The notes beneath the pieces are model-generated. The model made no database searches, was not told where the DNA came from, and worked only from the letters and a program-made list of their open reading frames with translations. A stretch of 64,000 nucleotides of DNA from the NCBI RefSeq assembly GCF_018138145.1, contig NZ_CP073104.1, positions 62,001-126,000 on the forward strand. The letters run 5' to 3'. The stretch is from Pseudomonas sp. SCA2728.1_7. Its GTDB lineage: Bacteria > Pseudomonadota > Gammaproteobacteria > Pseudomonadales > Pseudomonadaceae. The translations under genes and the position numbers were made by a program. Positions 18,306 to 41,000 of this stretch are shown piece by piece (position 1 is the first letter of the stretch; each line of letters opens with the position of its first letter).

Positions 18306-21300
18306 ATGCAGCCTACTTCTGCCAACGTGGCGGACGATCCGTCCGTGCCTGTCGAGACATTCGCGCTGACCGCCGCGCAACGGGATATCTGGCTGGACCA
18401 ACTGAGCCGCGGAGATTCGCCGCTGTATAACATTGGTGGATATGTCGAACTGACCGGGCCGCTGGATCCGGCATTGCTGCAATCGGCACTTGAATATCTG
18501 ATTGAAGCCAATGATGCCTTGCGCATTGTTCTGCGATCGGACGTTGGTCACGACGGGCTGCCGTTGCAAGGGTTTGCCCAGGCGTTGCCGGTGGCCATGC
18601 CGCTGCATGATGTCAGCAGCCAACCTGATCCACAGTCGGCTGCCCGGACACTGGTCGAAGCGCAAATGGCGCAGGCCTTTGTGTTGAGCGGGCAAGCGTT
18701 GTTCCGCTTCAGTCTGATTCGCCTCGATCGCCATCGCCACTGGTTGGCGGCCCAGGCTCATCACTTGATCATCGATGGCTGGGCATTCGCGCTGCTGTTC
18801 AAGTCGGTGGGCGAGATCTACAGCGCGTTGTGCCGTGGCGAGCATCCGCGCAGGGCGGCACCGTCCTATGTCGGCTTTATCGAAGATGACGCGCGCTACC
18901 ATCAGTCACCTCGCTACGAGCGCGATCAGCGCTACTGGCTGGACAAGTACCGCCGCTTGCCCGAACCGTTGTTGACCCCCCGTCATCGCGAATTTCTTGA
19001 CGCTGAAGCAGCGCCAAGTCGCATCCACGTCGAGGCTTTTCCAGCGGTGCTGCACGAGCGCATGAAAGACTGCGCGCGACGATTCGGTGGCTCGGCCTTT
19101 CATGTGTTGCTGGCGGCGCTGCATGTGTATTTCAGTCGTACCGCCCAACGTGATGAGTGGGTGGTCGGCTTGCCGATTCTCAATCGCTCCGGTGCCCGCT
19201 TCAAAAGCACCTTGGGCTTGTTCACCCAGGTCAGTGCGATGCGCATGGGTTTTGGCCGGGCGCTGTCATTTGGCGAATTGATCAAGGCGATCGGCGATAG
19301 CCTGAAACAGGATTTTCGCCATCAACGCTACCCGCTGAGCGAGATGAACCGCGCGCTGGGCCTGTTGCGTGAAGACCGTGCGCAACTGTTCGAGCTGTCG
19401 GTGTCCTACGAACAGGACGACCATGATTACCGTTACGGTGAGGCGTCGGGACACTCGGTCAAGGTCTCCAACCAGCACGAGGCGACACCGCTGGCCCTTC
19501 ACCTGCGCAGCAACCGTTACAACGACAAGGCCTGGCTGCATCTGGTGTACTCGCCGGCCTATTTCACGGCAGACGAGATGGCGTCGTTGACCGAGCGCTT
19601 GTTGCTGATACTGGAGCAGGGTCTGGAATGTCCGGAACTGGCGATCGCCGATTTCAACCTCAATAGCCCGGCAGAGTTGGCCCTGCTCGATGAGTGGAAC
19701 GACACCCGCGTCAGTTATCCGCAAGGCCCACTGATTCATCAGCGATTCGTATCCCGAGTGGCCGAACAACCGGACGCCGTGGTCGCGACGTATCAGGGAC
19801 GAACCCTGAGCTATGCCGAACTGAACCAGCAAGCCAATGCGCTGGCCCATCATCTGCTGGGCCTCGGTGTGCGGCCGGATGACCGGGTGGCGATCGTCGC
19901 GCGCAGGAGCCTGGAGACGCTGGTCGGGCTGCTGGCGATTCTCAAGGCTGGTGCTGCTTATGTGCCGATTGACCCGGTGCATCCGCCCGAGCGCCTGAGT
20001 TATTTGCTCGGCGACAGTGCTCCGGTCGCGCTGCTGACGCAAAGTGATTTGCGTGATCGCTTGCCCGCCACAGCGCTGCCAGTGATCGAGCTTGATCGCC
20101 GAGAATGGTCGCTCGACAACACGACCGATCCTGACCTGCCGGGGTTGGCCACGAACAACCTCGCTTATGTGATTTACACCTCAGGTTCAACCGGCTTGCC
20201 CAAAGGCGTGATGGTCGAACACCGCACGTTGGGCAATCTGGTCGACTGGCATTGCGCGGCATTCGGACTCGCTCCCGGGCAGCACACCTCGAGTCTGGCC
20301 GGCTTCGGTTTTGACGCGATGGCGTGGGAGGTCTGGCCGGCGTTGTGTGCCGGGGCGACGCTGCATTTGTCACCCGCGAGCGAAGGCAACGAAGACATCG
20401 ACGCGCTGCTCGCCTGGTGGCGGGCGCAGCCGTTGGATGTCAGCTTCCTGCCAACGCCGATTGCCGAATATGCCTTCAGTAAGCAACTCGATCACCCGAC
20501 CTTGCGCACCTTGCTGATCGGCGGCGATCGTCTGCGCCAGTTCAACCGTGCGCAGTCTTTTGCGGTGGTCAACAACTATGGCCCGACCGAAGCCACGGTG
20601 GTCGCCACGTCGGGGTTGATCACACCGGGGCTGGCGTTGCACATCGGCAAACCCGTGAGCAATGCCACGGCGTATTTGCTCGATGATCAGCTGCGTCCGG
20701 TGCCGATCGGCATCATCGGTGAGCTGTATGTCGGCGGCGCCGGGGTTGCCCGGGGTTACCTGAATCGTCCGGATCTGACGGCCGAACGCTTCCTCGACGA
20801 CCCGTTCAGTGAACAGCCGGATGCGCGTATGTATCGCACCGGCGATCTCGCCCGCTGGCGCGCCGACGGCAATCTTGAGTACATCGGTCGCAACGATGAC
20901 CAAGTGAAAGTCCGTGGCGTGCGTGTCGAACTGGGCGAAATCGAAGCGGCACTCGCCAGCCATGACGCGGTGCAGGAAGCCGTGGTGCTGGTGCGTGACG
21001 GTCAGCTGTTGGCATGGTTCACCGAGCATGAGGCGCTGGATATCCTGCAACTGCACGCGCACCTGACCTCGCGCTTGCCGTCCGCCCTGTTGCCGGCGGC
21101 TTACGTGCGCTTGGCGACGTTGCCACTGACCGCCAACGGCAAACTCGATCGCCAGGCCTTGCCAGCACCGGGACCGGAGGCGTTGATCCGTCGCGAATAC
21201 GAGGCGCCACAAGGTGACGTCGAAATCGCCCTGGCGCAGATCTGGGCCGAGGTCTTGCAGGTTGAACGGGTAGGGCGTCACGACCACTTCTTTGAGCTGG

Positions 21301-21420
21301 GCGGGCACTCGTTGTTGGCCGTCGGCCTGATCGAACGCATGCGCCAGATCGGCATGAGCAGCGACGTTCGCGTGCTGTTCAGCCAGCCGACACTGGCGGC
21401 GCTGGCAGCGGCGGAGGGCA
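18306..21420 (+). other. NRPS module 1: Cstart-A(Leu)-T
   Basis: The C domain joins a 3-hydroxyacyl chain to the first amino acid. A-domain pocket residues, aligned on GFDAMAW, VSFLPTP, LLIGGD and NNYGPTEATVVAT, read D-A-W-F-L-G-N-V-V with Lys in NGKLDR. This is the standard pseudomonad Leu code. D configuration follows from the dual C/E domain of module 2. Confidence 0.88.
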
Positions 21421-24400
21421 GCGGCCGCGAAGTCGAGGTGCCGGTCAACCGCATTGCCGCCGATTGCACGCACATCACCCCTGAACTGCTGCCGCTGGTG
21501 CAGCTGGATCAGGCAATGATCGAGCGCATCGTTGCGACGGTGCCGGGTGGTGCCGCCAATGTGCAGGACATCTACCCGTTGGCGCCGTTGCAGGAAGGCA
21601 TTCTCTATCACCACATCACCGCCGCGCAGGGCGATCCGTACCTGCTGCAATCGCTGCTGGCGTTCGACAGCCTTGAACGGGTCGAGGCCTTCGCTGCAGC
21701 ATTGCGTCAGGTCATGGCGCGGCACGACATCCTGCGTACGGCGGTGGTCTGGGAGGGGCTGACGTCACCGGTGCAAGTGGTCTGGCGCGAGGCCGTTTTG
21801 CCGGTGCAAGAGGTTGAACTTGATCCTGCCCACGGCGCGATCATCGATCAATTACACCAGCGCTTCGATGCGCGGCGCTATCGCCTCGACGTCAGTCAGG
21901 CGCCGCTGCTGCGCCTGATGGTTGCCCGTGATCTGACGCATAACCGAGTGGTCGGCATTTTGCTGTTCCACCATCTGGCGATGGATCACATTGCGCTGGA
22001 AGCGATGCGCGAAGAAATCCACGCCTGCCTGTCCGGGAGCGCTGAACCGCTGGCGGCGCCGGTGCCTTATCGCAACTATGTGGCGCAGACGCGACTGGGT
22101 GTCAGTGAACAAGAGCATGAAGCGTTTTTCCGGCAGATGCTCGGCGACATCGAAGAGCCGACCTTGCCGTTCGCTTTGCAGAATGTGCAGGGTGATGGCA
22201 GCAACATCGAAGAAGCCGAGCAAACCCTGGCGCCTGAGCTCTATCCGCGCCTGCAGCAGCAGGCACGTCTGGCCGGCGTCAGCGTCGCCAGCCTGATCCA
22301 CCTCGCCTGGGCGCAAGTATTGGCGGCGACATCCGGCCAGCACAGCGTGGTGTTCGGCACGGTGTTGATGGGGCGCATGCAGGGCGGCGCGGGTGCCGAC
22401 CGGGCGCTGGGGGTGTTCATCAACACCTTGCCGCTGCGCGTCGATGTCGGCGAAGGCGCGCGCGCGGCGGTGAAGTCCACCCATGCCCGCCTGACCGCGT
22501 TGCTTGCCCATGAGCACGCTTCTTTGGCGCTGGCTCAGCGTTGCAGTGGCGTCGCTGCGCCGGCGCCGCTGTTCAGTGCCTTGCTCAACTATCGGCACAG
22601 CGATGATGTCGAGCAAAAAACCTCCCGGCAAACGTGGCAAGGCATCGAGACCCTGGCCAGCGAGGAACGCACCAATTACCCGTTTACCCTAAGCGTCGAC
22701 GATCTCGGCACAGGCTTGCGTCTGACCACCCGAACCGTGTCGAGCATTGGCGCGCAGCGGATTGGCGGCTACGTGCAAGCGGCCATCAGCGGCTTGATCG
22801 AGGCGCTGGAAACCACGCCGCAACGACCGTTGAACAGTCTGCCGTTGTTGCCGCAAGAAGAACTGCAACGGCTGCTGATCGAGTGCAACGATAAGGCAGT
22901 CGATTGCCCGATGGATCAGCCGCTGCAGGCGCTGTTCGAACAACAGGTGCAGCGCAAACCGGATGCCATCGCCGTGCAGTTCGCCGAGCAGCGCCTGACC
23001 TATCGCGAGCTGAACGAGCAGGCCAACCGCTTGGCCCATCATCTGCGCGGACACGGCGTGCAGCCGGATTCGCGGGTTGCGATCTGCGTTGAGCGCGGGC
23101 CGGAACTGGTGATCGGTCTGCTGGGCATTCTCAAGGCTGGCGGTGCTTATGTGCCGCTCGATCCGGATTATCCGCTGCAACGCCTCAACTACATGTTGCA
23201 GGACAGCGCGCCGGTTGCGCTGCTGGTGCACGCCGCGACGCGCGATCTGCTTGGCGAACCCGGCGTGCCGCTGATCGATCTCGACCTCGGCGTCTGGCAG
23301 GAGGCGCCGCACGACAATCCGCAGGTTCCGGGTCTCGGCGCGTTGAACCTGGCCTACATGATCTACACCTCCGGCTCCACCGGTACGCCGAAGGGCGTGA
23401 TGATCGAGCACCGCAGTGCCTGCAACATGGTGCACTGGGGCTCGCAGTTGTCGCCGCCGACTGAAACCGGCGCGTTGCTGCAAAAGGCCCCGTACAGTTT
23501 CGACAGTTCGGTGTGGGAGATCTTCTGGCCGCTGTGCTCGGGCATGCGCCTAGTGCTGGCGCGGGCCGACGGTAATCGCGATTCGGCTTATGTCACGCAA
23601 GTGATCCGCGAACAGAACATTACCGTGGTCAAGTTCGTGCCGGCCTTGTTGCAGCAGTTCATCGAGCAGGACGATGTCAGCCAGTGCACCAGCCTCACCG
23701 ACGTGCTTAACGGTGGCGGCGAGTTGACCGTCGCCCTGGCCCGGCAAGTGCGCGAGCGCCTGCCGTGGGTGCGTCTGCACAACGTCTATGGGCCGACCGA
23801 AACCACGGTCGACAGCAGCGGTTGGACGCTGGAGCCCGGCGAGCCGGTGCCGCCGACGCTGGTGCCGATCGGCAAGGCGCTGAGCAACACGCGGCTGTAT
23901 GTCCTCGATGGCTGCGATCAACCGGTGCCGATTGGCGTCAGTGGGCATTTGCATATTGGTGGAGTGGGCGTTGCGCGCGGCTATCTGGGACTGGCGCAAT
24001 TGCAGGCCGAACGCTTTATCGACAGCCCGTTCGTGACCGGTGATCGCTTGTATCGCACCGGTGATCTGGTGCGCTACGGCGCCGATGGCAACCTCGAATT
24101 CCTCGGTCGCAACGACTTTCAGGTCAAGTTGCGCGGGGTTCGTCTTGAGCTGGGCGAGATTGAAGCGCGCCTGCTGGAACATCCGGCGATCCGTGAGGCA
24201 GTGGTGCTGGTGCGCGATGAGCGGCTGGTGGCTTATTACACCCTGCGTACCGAGCTGACGGCGCCGACGCTTGAAGCATTGCGCGCGCATGTATTGGCGC
24301 AGCTACCGGAGTTCATGGTGCCCGGTGCCTATGTGATGCTGGCGGCGCTGCCCCTGACCCCCAACGACAAAGTCGATCGCAAGGCGTTGCCGGAACCGGG

Positions 24401-24716
24401 GGCGGAAGCGCTGCTCAGCCGTCCTTACGAGGCACCCGAAGGTGACGTGGAAAGTGCTTTGGCGCAGATCTGGGCGCAGGTGCTCAAGGTCGAGCAGGTA
24501 GGCCGGCACGACAACTTCTTCGAGCTGGGCGGGCATTCGCTGCTGGCGGTCAGTCTGGTCGCGCGCATGCGTCTGGCCGGGCTGCATGTCGACGCGCGGA
24601 CGCTGTTCAGCCAGCCGACACTGGCGGCGCTGGCGGCACAGACCTCGCGACAGGCCACGCACGTCGAGATCGCCCAGACCACCATCCCCAACCTCAACCG
24701 CAAACGCCGCCTCTGA
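18306..24716 (+). CDS. Lipopeptide NRPS A: starter C-A-T, dual C/E-A-T (modules 1-2)
   Basis: This 2136-residue synthetase starts the lipopeptide. It has a lipo-initiating starter C domain (about 15-450; HHLIIDG at 152-158), an A domain for Leu (about 476-945), a carrier domain (Ser1002), a dual condensation/epimerisation domain (about 1045-1520; HHLAMDH at 1222-1228), an A domain for an acidic residue (about 1538-2015) and a second carrier (Ser2078). There is no thioesterase, so the chain passes to the next synthetase, probably through the short basic tail (TTIPNLNRKRRL). A GAGAAGGA ribosome-binding site precedes the ATG. The 2-4-5 module split across three genes matches the arthrofactin-type loci (arfA-arfB-arfC). 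Confidence 0.97.
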   Translation: MQPTSANVADDPSVPVETFALTAAQRDIWLDQLSRGDSPLYNIGGYVELTGPLDPALLQSALEYLIEANDALRIVLRSDVGHDGLPLQGFAQALPVAMPLHDVSSQPDPQSAARTLVEAQMAQAFVLSGQALFRFSLIRLDRHRHWLAAQAHHLIIDGWAFALLFKSVGEIYSALCRGEHPRRAAPSYVGFIEDDARYHQSPRYERDQRYWLDKYRRLPEPLLTPRHREFLDAEAAPSRIHVEAFPAVLHERMKDCARRFGGSAFHVLLAALHVYFSRTAQRDEWVVGLPILNRSGARFKSTLGLFTQVSAMRMGFGRALSFGELIKAIGDSLKQDFRHQRYPLSEMNRALGLLREDRAQLFELSVSYEQDDHDYRYGEASGHSVKVSNQHEATPLALHLRSNRYNDKAWLHLVYSPAYFTADEMASLTERLLLILEQGLECPELAIADFNLNSPAELALLDEWNDTRVSYPQGPLIHQRFVSRVAEQPDAVVATYQGRTLSYAELNQQANALAHHLLGLGVRPDDRVAIVARRSLETLVGLLAILKAGAAYVPIDPVHPPERLSYLLGDSAPVALLTQSDLRDRLPATALPVIELDRREWSLDNTTDPDLPGLATNNLAYVIYTSGSTGLPKGVMVEHRTLGNLVDWHCAAFGLAPGQHTSSLAGFGFDAMAWEVWPALCAGATLHLSPASEGNEDIDALLAWWRAQPLDVSFLPTPIAEYAFSKQLDHPTLRTLLIGGDRLRQFNRAQSFAVVNNYGPTEATVVATSGLITPGLALHIGKPVSNATAYLLDDQLRPVPIGIIGELYVGGAGVARGYLNRPDLTAERFLDDPFSEQPDARMYRTGDLARWRADGNLEYIGRNDDQVKVRGVRVELGEIEAALASHDAVQEAVVLVRDGQLLAWFTEHEALDILQLHAHLTSRLPSALLPAAYVRLATLPLTANGKLDRQALPAPGPEALIRREYEAPQGDVEIALAQIWAEVLQVERVGRHDHFFELGGHSLLAVGLIERMRQIGMSSDVRVLFSQPTLAALAAAEGSGREVEVPVNRIAADCTHITPELLPLVQLDQAMIERIVATVPGGAANVQDIYPLAPLQEGILYHHITAAQGDPYLLQSLLAFDSLERVEAFAAALRQVMARHDILRTAVVWEGLTSPVQVVWREAVLPVQEVELDPAHGAIIDQLHQRFDARRYRLDVSQAPLLRLMVARDLTHNRVVGILLFHHLAMDHIALEAMREEIHACLSGSAEPLAAPVPYRNYVAQTRLGVSEQEHEAFFRQMLGDIEEPTLPFALQNVQGDGSNIEEAEQTLAPELYPRLQQQARLAGVSVASLIHLAWAQVLAATSGQHSVVFGTVLMGRMQGGAGADRALGVFINTLPLRVDVGEGARAAVKSTHARLTALLAHEHASLALAQRCSGVAAPAPLFSALLNYRHSDDVEQKTSRQTWQGIETLASEERTNYPFTLSVDDLGTGLRLTTRTVSSIGAQRIGGYVQAAISGLIEALETTPQRPLNSLPLLPQEELQRLLIECNDKAVDCPMDQPLQALFEQQVQRKPDAIAVQFAEQRLTYRELNEQANRLAHHLRGHGVQPDSRVAICVERGPELVIGLLGILKAGGAYVPLDPDYPLQRLNYMLQDSAPVALLVHAATRDLLGEPGVPLIDLDLGVWQEAPHDNPQVPGLGALNLAYMIYTSGSTGTPKGVMIEHRSACNMVHWGSQLSPPTETGALLQKAPYSFDSSVWEIFWPLCSGMRLVLARADGNRDSAYVTQVIREQNITVVKFVPALLQQFIEQDDVSQCTSLTDVLNGGGELTVALARQVRERLPWVRLHNVYGPTETTVDSSGWTLEPGEPVPPTLVPIGKALSNTRLYVLDGCDQPVPIGVSGHLHIGGVGVARGYLGLAQLQAERFIDSPFVTGDRLYRTGDLVRYGADGNLEFLGRNDFQVKLRGVRLELGEIEARLLEHPAIREAVVLVRDERLVAYYTLRTELTAPTLEALRAHVLAQLPEFMVPGAYVMLAALPLTPNDKVDRKALPEPGAEALLSRPYEAPEGDVESALAQIWAQVLKVEQVGRHDNFFELGGHSLLAVSLVARMRLAGLHVDARTLFSQPTLAALAAQTSRQATHVEIAQTTIPNLNRKRRL
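21436..24650 (+). other. NRPS module 2: dual C/E-A(Asp/Glu)-T
   Basis: The dual C/E domain carries the extra N-terminal motif LYHHITAAQGD as well as HHLAMDH. The A-domain pocket reads D-S-W-K-L-G-V-V-D-K, an acidic-residue code. Asp and Glu cannot be separated from sequence alone; amphisin-group peptides carry Asp here. Confidence 0.78.
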
Positions 24717-24730
24717 CGGCGAACACAATC

Positions 24731-24823
24731 CCTGTAGGAGTGAGCCTGCTCGCGATTGCGGTGGGTCAGTCACGAACATATTGCCTGACCTGACACCATC
24801 GCGAGCAGGCTCACTCCTACAGG
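24731..24823. repeat. REPIN-type inverted repeat between NRPS A and NRPS B
   Basis: Two 26-bp arms (24731-24756 and 24798-24823) are perfect reverse complements around a 41-bp loop. Each begins with the common pseudomonad core CCTGTAGGAGTGAGCCTGCT. The element sits 14 bp after the NRPS A stop and could form a strong transcript hairpin. The remaining ~150 bp before NRPS B holds no recognisable gene. Confidence 0.9.
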
Positions 24824-24975
24824 GGAGGTTGTGTGGCCCCTGTCCGGTATGGCTTGTCCCCGCTTCCCATGTCAGACACCCACGCCCCGATGTTTTAGTT
24901 TTTCCAGGCTGCGCGCCGCGTGCACGGACTCGCTGCTGCGCGCTCCTTTTTTCCGTATTTACAGCAGGTTACCTC

Positions 24976-38006
<13,031 letters not shown>

Positions 38007-38010
<4 letters not shown>

Positions 38011-41000
38011 GCGTGATCGAACTGTTGGCCACATTGAAGGCTAAAGACATCCAACTGGCGGTCACCGATGATCAGCTGCGGGTGAACGGCAACAAGCAGG
38101 CCTTGAGCGATCCGGCGTTGCTGGCGCTGTTGCGCGAACATAAACCGGCGCTGATCGAATTGATCAAGGCCGGGCAATACTCGGCCACCAAGGCCGGTCA
38201 GGTCGAAGTGCCGGCCAACGGCATCGCGGCCGACGCCACGCAGATCACCCCGTCGATGCTGACCTTGGTCGAGCTGGATCAGGCCAGCATCGACCACATC
38301 GTGGCGCAAGTGCCCGGCGGCGCGGCGAATGTGCAGGACATCTACCCGCTGGCACCCTTGCAGGAAGGCATTCTTTACCACCATGTCAGTGGTGGTGAAG
38401 GCGATCCGTATGTCATGCAGTCGCAATTCGCCTTTGCCAGTCGCGAACGTTTTCAGGCGTTCGCGCAAGCGTTGCAAGCGGTGATCGATCGCCACGACAT
38501 TCTGCGCACATCGGTGCACTGGCAAGGCCTGGACGCACCCGTGCAAGTGGTCTGGCGCCGCGCCGAGCTGCCCGTGGAAGAAGTCGTGGTGCCTGACGCT
38601 GACAGCGATGTGCTGGCGTACCTGCACGAGCGTTTCGACGCCCGACACTTTCGCCTCGACGTCAGCCGCGCGCCGCTCATGCGCCTGGCCCATGCCTGGG
38701 ATGACGCCGGGCAACAGGTGATTGCGACGTTGCTGTTCCATCACATGGCCCTCGACCACTCGGCCCTCGATGTGGTGCGGCATGAAATGCGCGCCTGCCT
38801 CAGCGGGCAGCGCGAGTTGTTGGGGCGGCCGGTGCCGTTCCGCAATTACGTGGCGCAGGCGCGTCTGGGTGTCAGCGAAGCCGAGCATGAGGCGTTTTTC
38901 CGCGACATGCTCGGCGACATCGACGAGCCGACGTTGCCGTACGGTTTGCAAGACGTGCAGGGTGACGGCAGCGAGATTGTTGAATTGAGCCAGCCGATCG
39001 AGCCGCTGCTGGGCCAGCGCTTGCGTGCTCAGGCACGCCAGCTCGGGGTGAGTGCTGCGAGCCTGTTTCACCTCGGCTGGGCGCAGGTGCTGGCAGCGTT
39101 GACCGGCAAGCAGCAGGTGGTGTTCGGCACGGTGCTGATGGGGCGCATGCAGGGCGCCGAAGCCATTGACCGCGCGCTGGGGATCTTCATCAACACCTTG
39201 CCGTTGCGGGTGAATGTCGACAGCGCCGACGTGCGTGCCGCCGTCAACGCCACCCATGCGCGGCTGACCTCGCTGATGCGCCATGAATACGCGCCGCTAG
39301 CCTTGGCCCAGCGCTGCAGCAACGTGGTCGCACCGACGCCGCTGTTCAGCACGCTGCTCAATTACCGCCACAGCCACAACGTCAGCACGGCCAGCGCTGA
39401 AACGCTCGCGGCGTGGGAGGGCATTGCCACCCTGCACTCCGAGGAACGCACCAACTATCCGCTGACCCTGAGCGTCGATGACCTCGGCGACGCGTTCAGT
39501 CTGACGTTGCTGGCAAGCACGCAAATCGACCCGCAGCGGATCTGCGCCTACATGCACTGCGCGCTGGAAAATCTGCTGCTGGCACTCGAGCAGGCGCCGC
39601 AAACACCGATCAATCAACTGCCGGTTCTGCCGGCAGCGGAGCTTGAGCAACTGCTGGTCGGCTTCAACGCTACGCAAATGATTTTCCCGCCGGCCCAAAC
39701 CCTACAGCAACGCTTTGAAGCGCAGGTTGCCGAGCGGCCGGAAGCGCTGGCCGCAGTGTTTGCCGACGCACAGTTGACCTACGCCGAGTTGAACCGCCAC
39801 GCCAATGCCCTGGCGCATCACCTGATCGAACGCGGGGTAAAACCCGACGACCGCGTGGCCATCGTCGCCCGCCGGGGGCTCGATACGCTGATCGGGCTGG
39901 TCGCGATTCTCAAGGCCGGCGCCGGTTACGTGCCGGTCGATCCGGCGCACCCGGCCGAGCGCTTGAACTATCTGCTCGGCGACAGCGCGCCGGTGGTCGT
40001 CCTCACCCAAACCGATCTGCGTGAGCGCTTGCCGGCGCTGGATGTGCCGGTGATCGACCTCGACCGCTGCACTTGGCCATTGACCTGCACGCTCGACCCG
40101 CAGGTGCCGGGCCTGACCGCTTCACATCTCGCGTATGTGATCTACACCTCCGGCTCCACCGGCCTGCCCAAGGGTGTGATGGTCGAGCATCACACCTTGA
40201 ACAACCTGGTCGATTGGCACTGCACGGCCTTCGACCTGTGCGCCGGTCGCCACACCTCGAGCCTCGCCGGTTTCGGTTTCGACGCGATGGCCTGGGAAGT
40301 CTGGCCGGCCCTGTGCGCAGGCGCGACGCTGCACTTGGCGCCGACCCACGATGGCAACGAAGACATCGACGCGCTGCTTGAGTGGTGGCGGGCGCAGCCG
40401 CTGGACGTGAGCTTTCTGCCGACGCCGGTGGCTGAATACGCCTTCAGCCAGAACCTCGAACACCCGACCCTGCGCACGCTGCTGATCGGCGGCGACCGCT
40501 TGCGCCAGTTCAATCGCAACCAGCATTTCGACGTGATCAACAACTATGGCCCGACCGAGGCCACGGTGGTCGCGACATCAGGCCGGGTCGACAGCGGCGA
40601 CGCGTTGCACATCGGTCAACCGGTGAGCAACGCCACGGTGTACCTGCTTGATGAACAGCAACGCCCGGTGCCGATGGGCGTGGCGGGCGAGCTGTACGTC
40701 GGCGGGGCGGGTGTCGCTCGTGGTTACCTCAATCGAGCGGAAATGACCGCCGAGCGCTTTCTACATGACCCGTTCAGCCGCTTGCCGAACGCGCGCATGT
40801 ACCGCACCGGTGACCTTGCGCGCTGGCGCGAGGACGGCACCCTCGAATACCTGGGGCGTAATGACGATCAGGTGAAAATCCGTGGCGTGCGCATCGAGCT
40901 GGGGGAAATCGAAACCTGCCTCAATCAGTTGCCGGGGATTCAGGAAGCTGTGCTGCTGGCCCGCGAAGACCAGCCCGGCCAACCACGACTGGTGGCGTAT

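Noticed and set aside
24586..24975. Upstream extension of the NRPS B reading frame
   Set aside because: The open frame runs through the end of NRPS A and the REPIN, and its translation lacks any domain similarity. The natural docking domain begins at ATG 24976.
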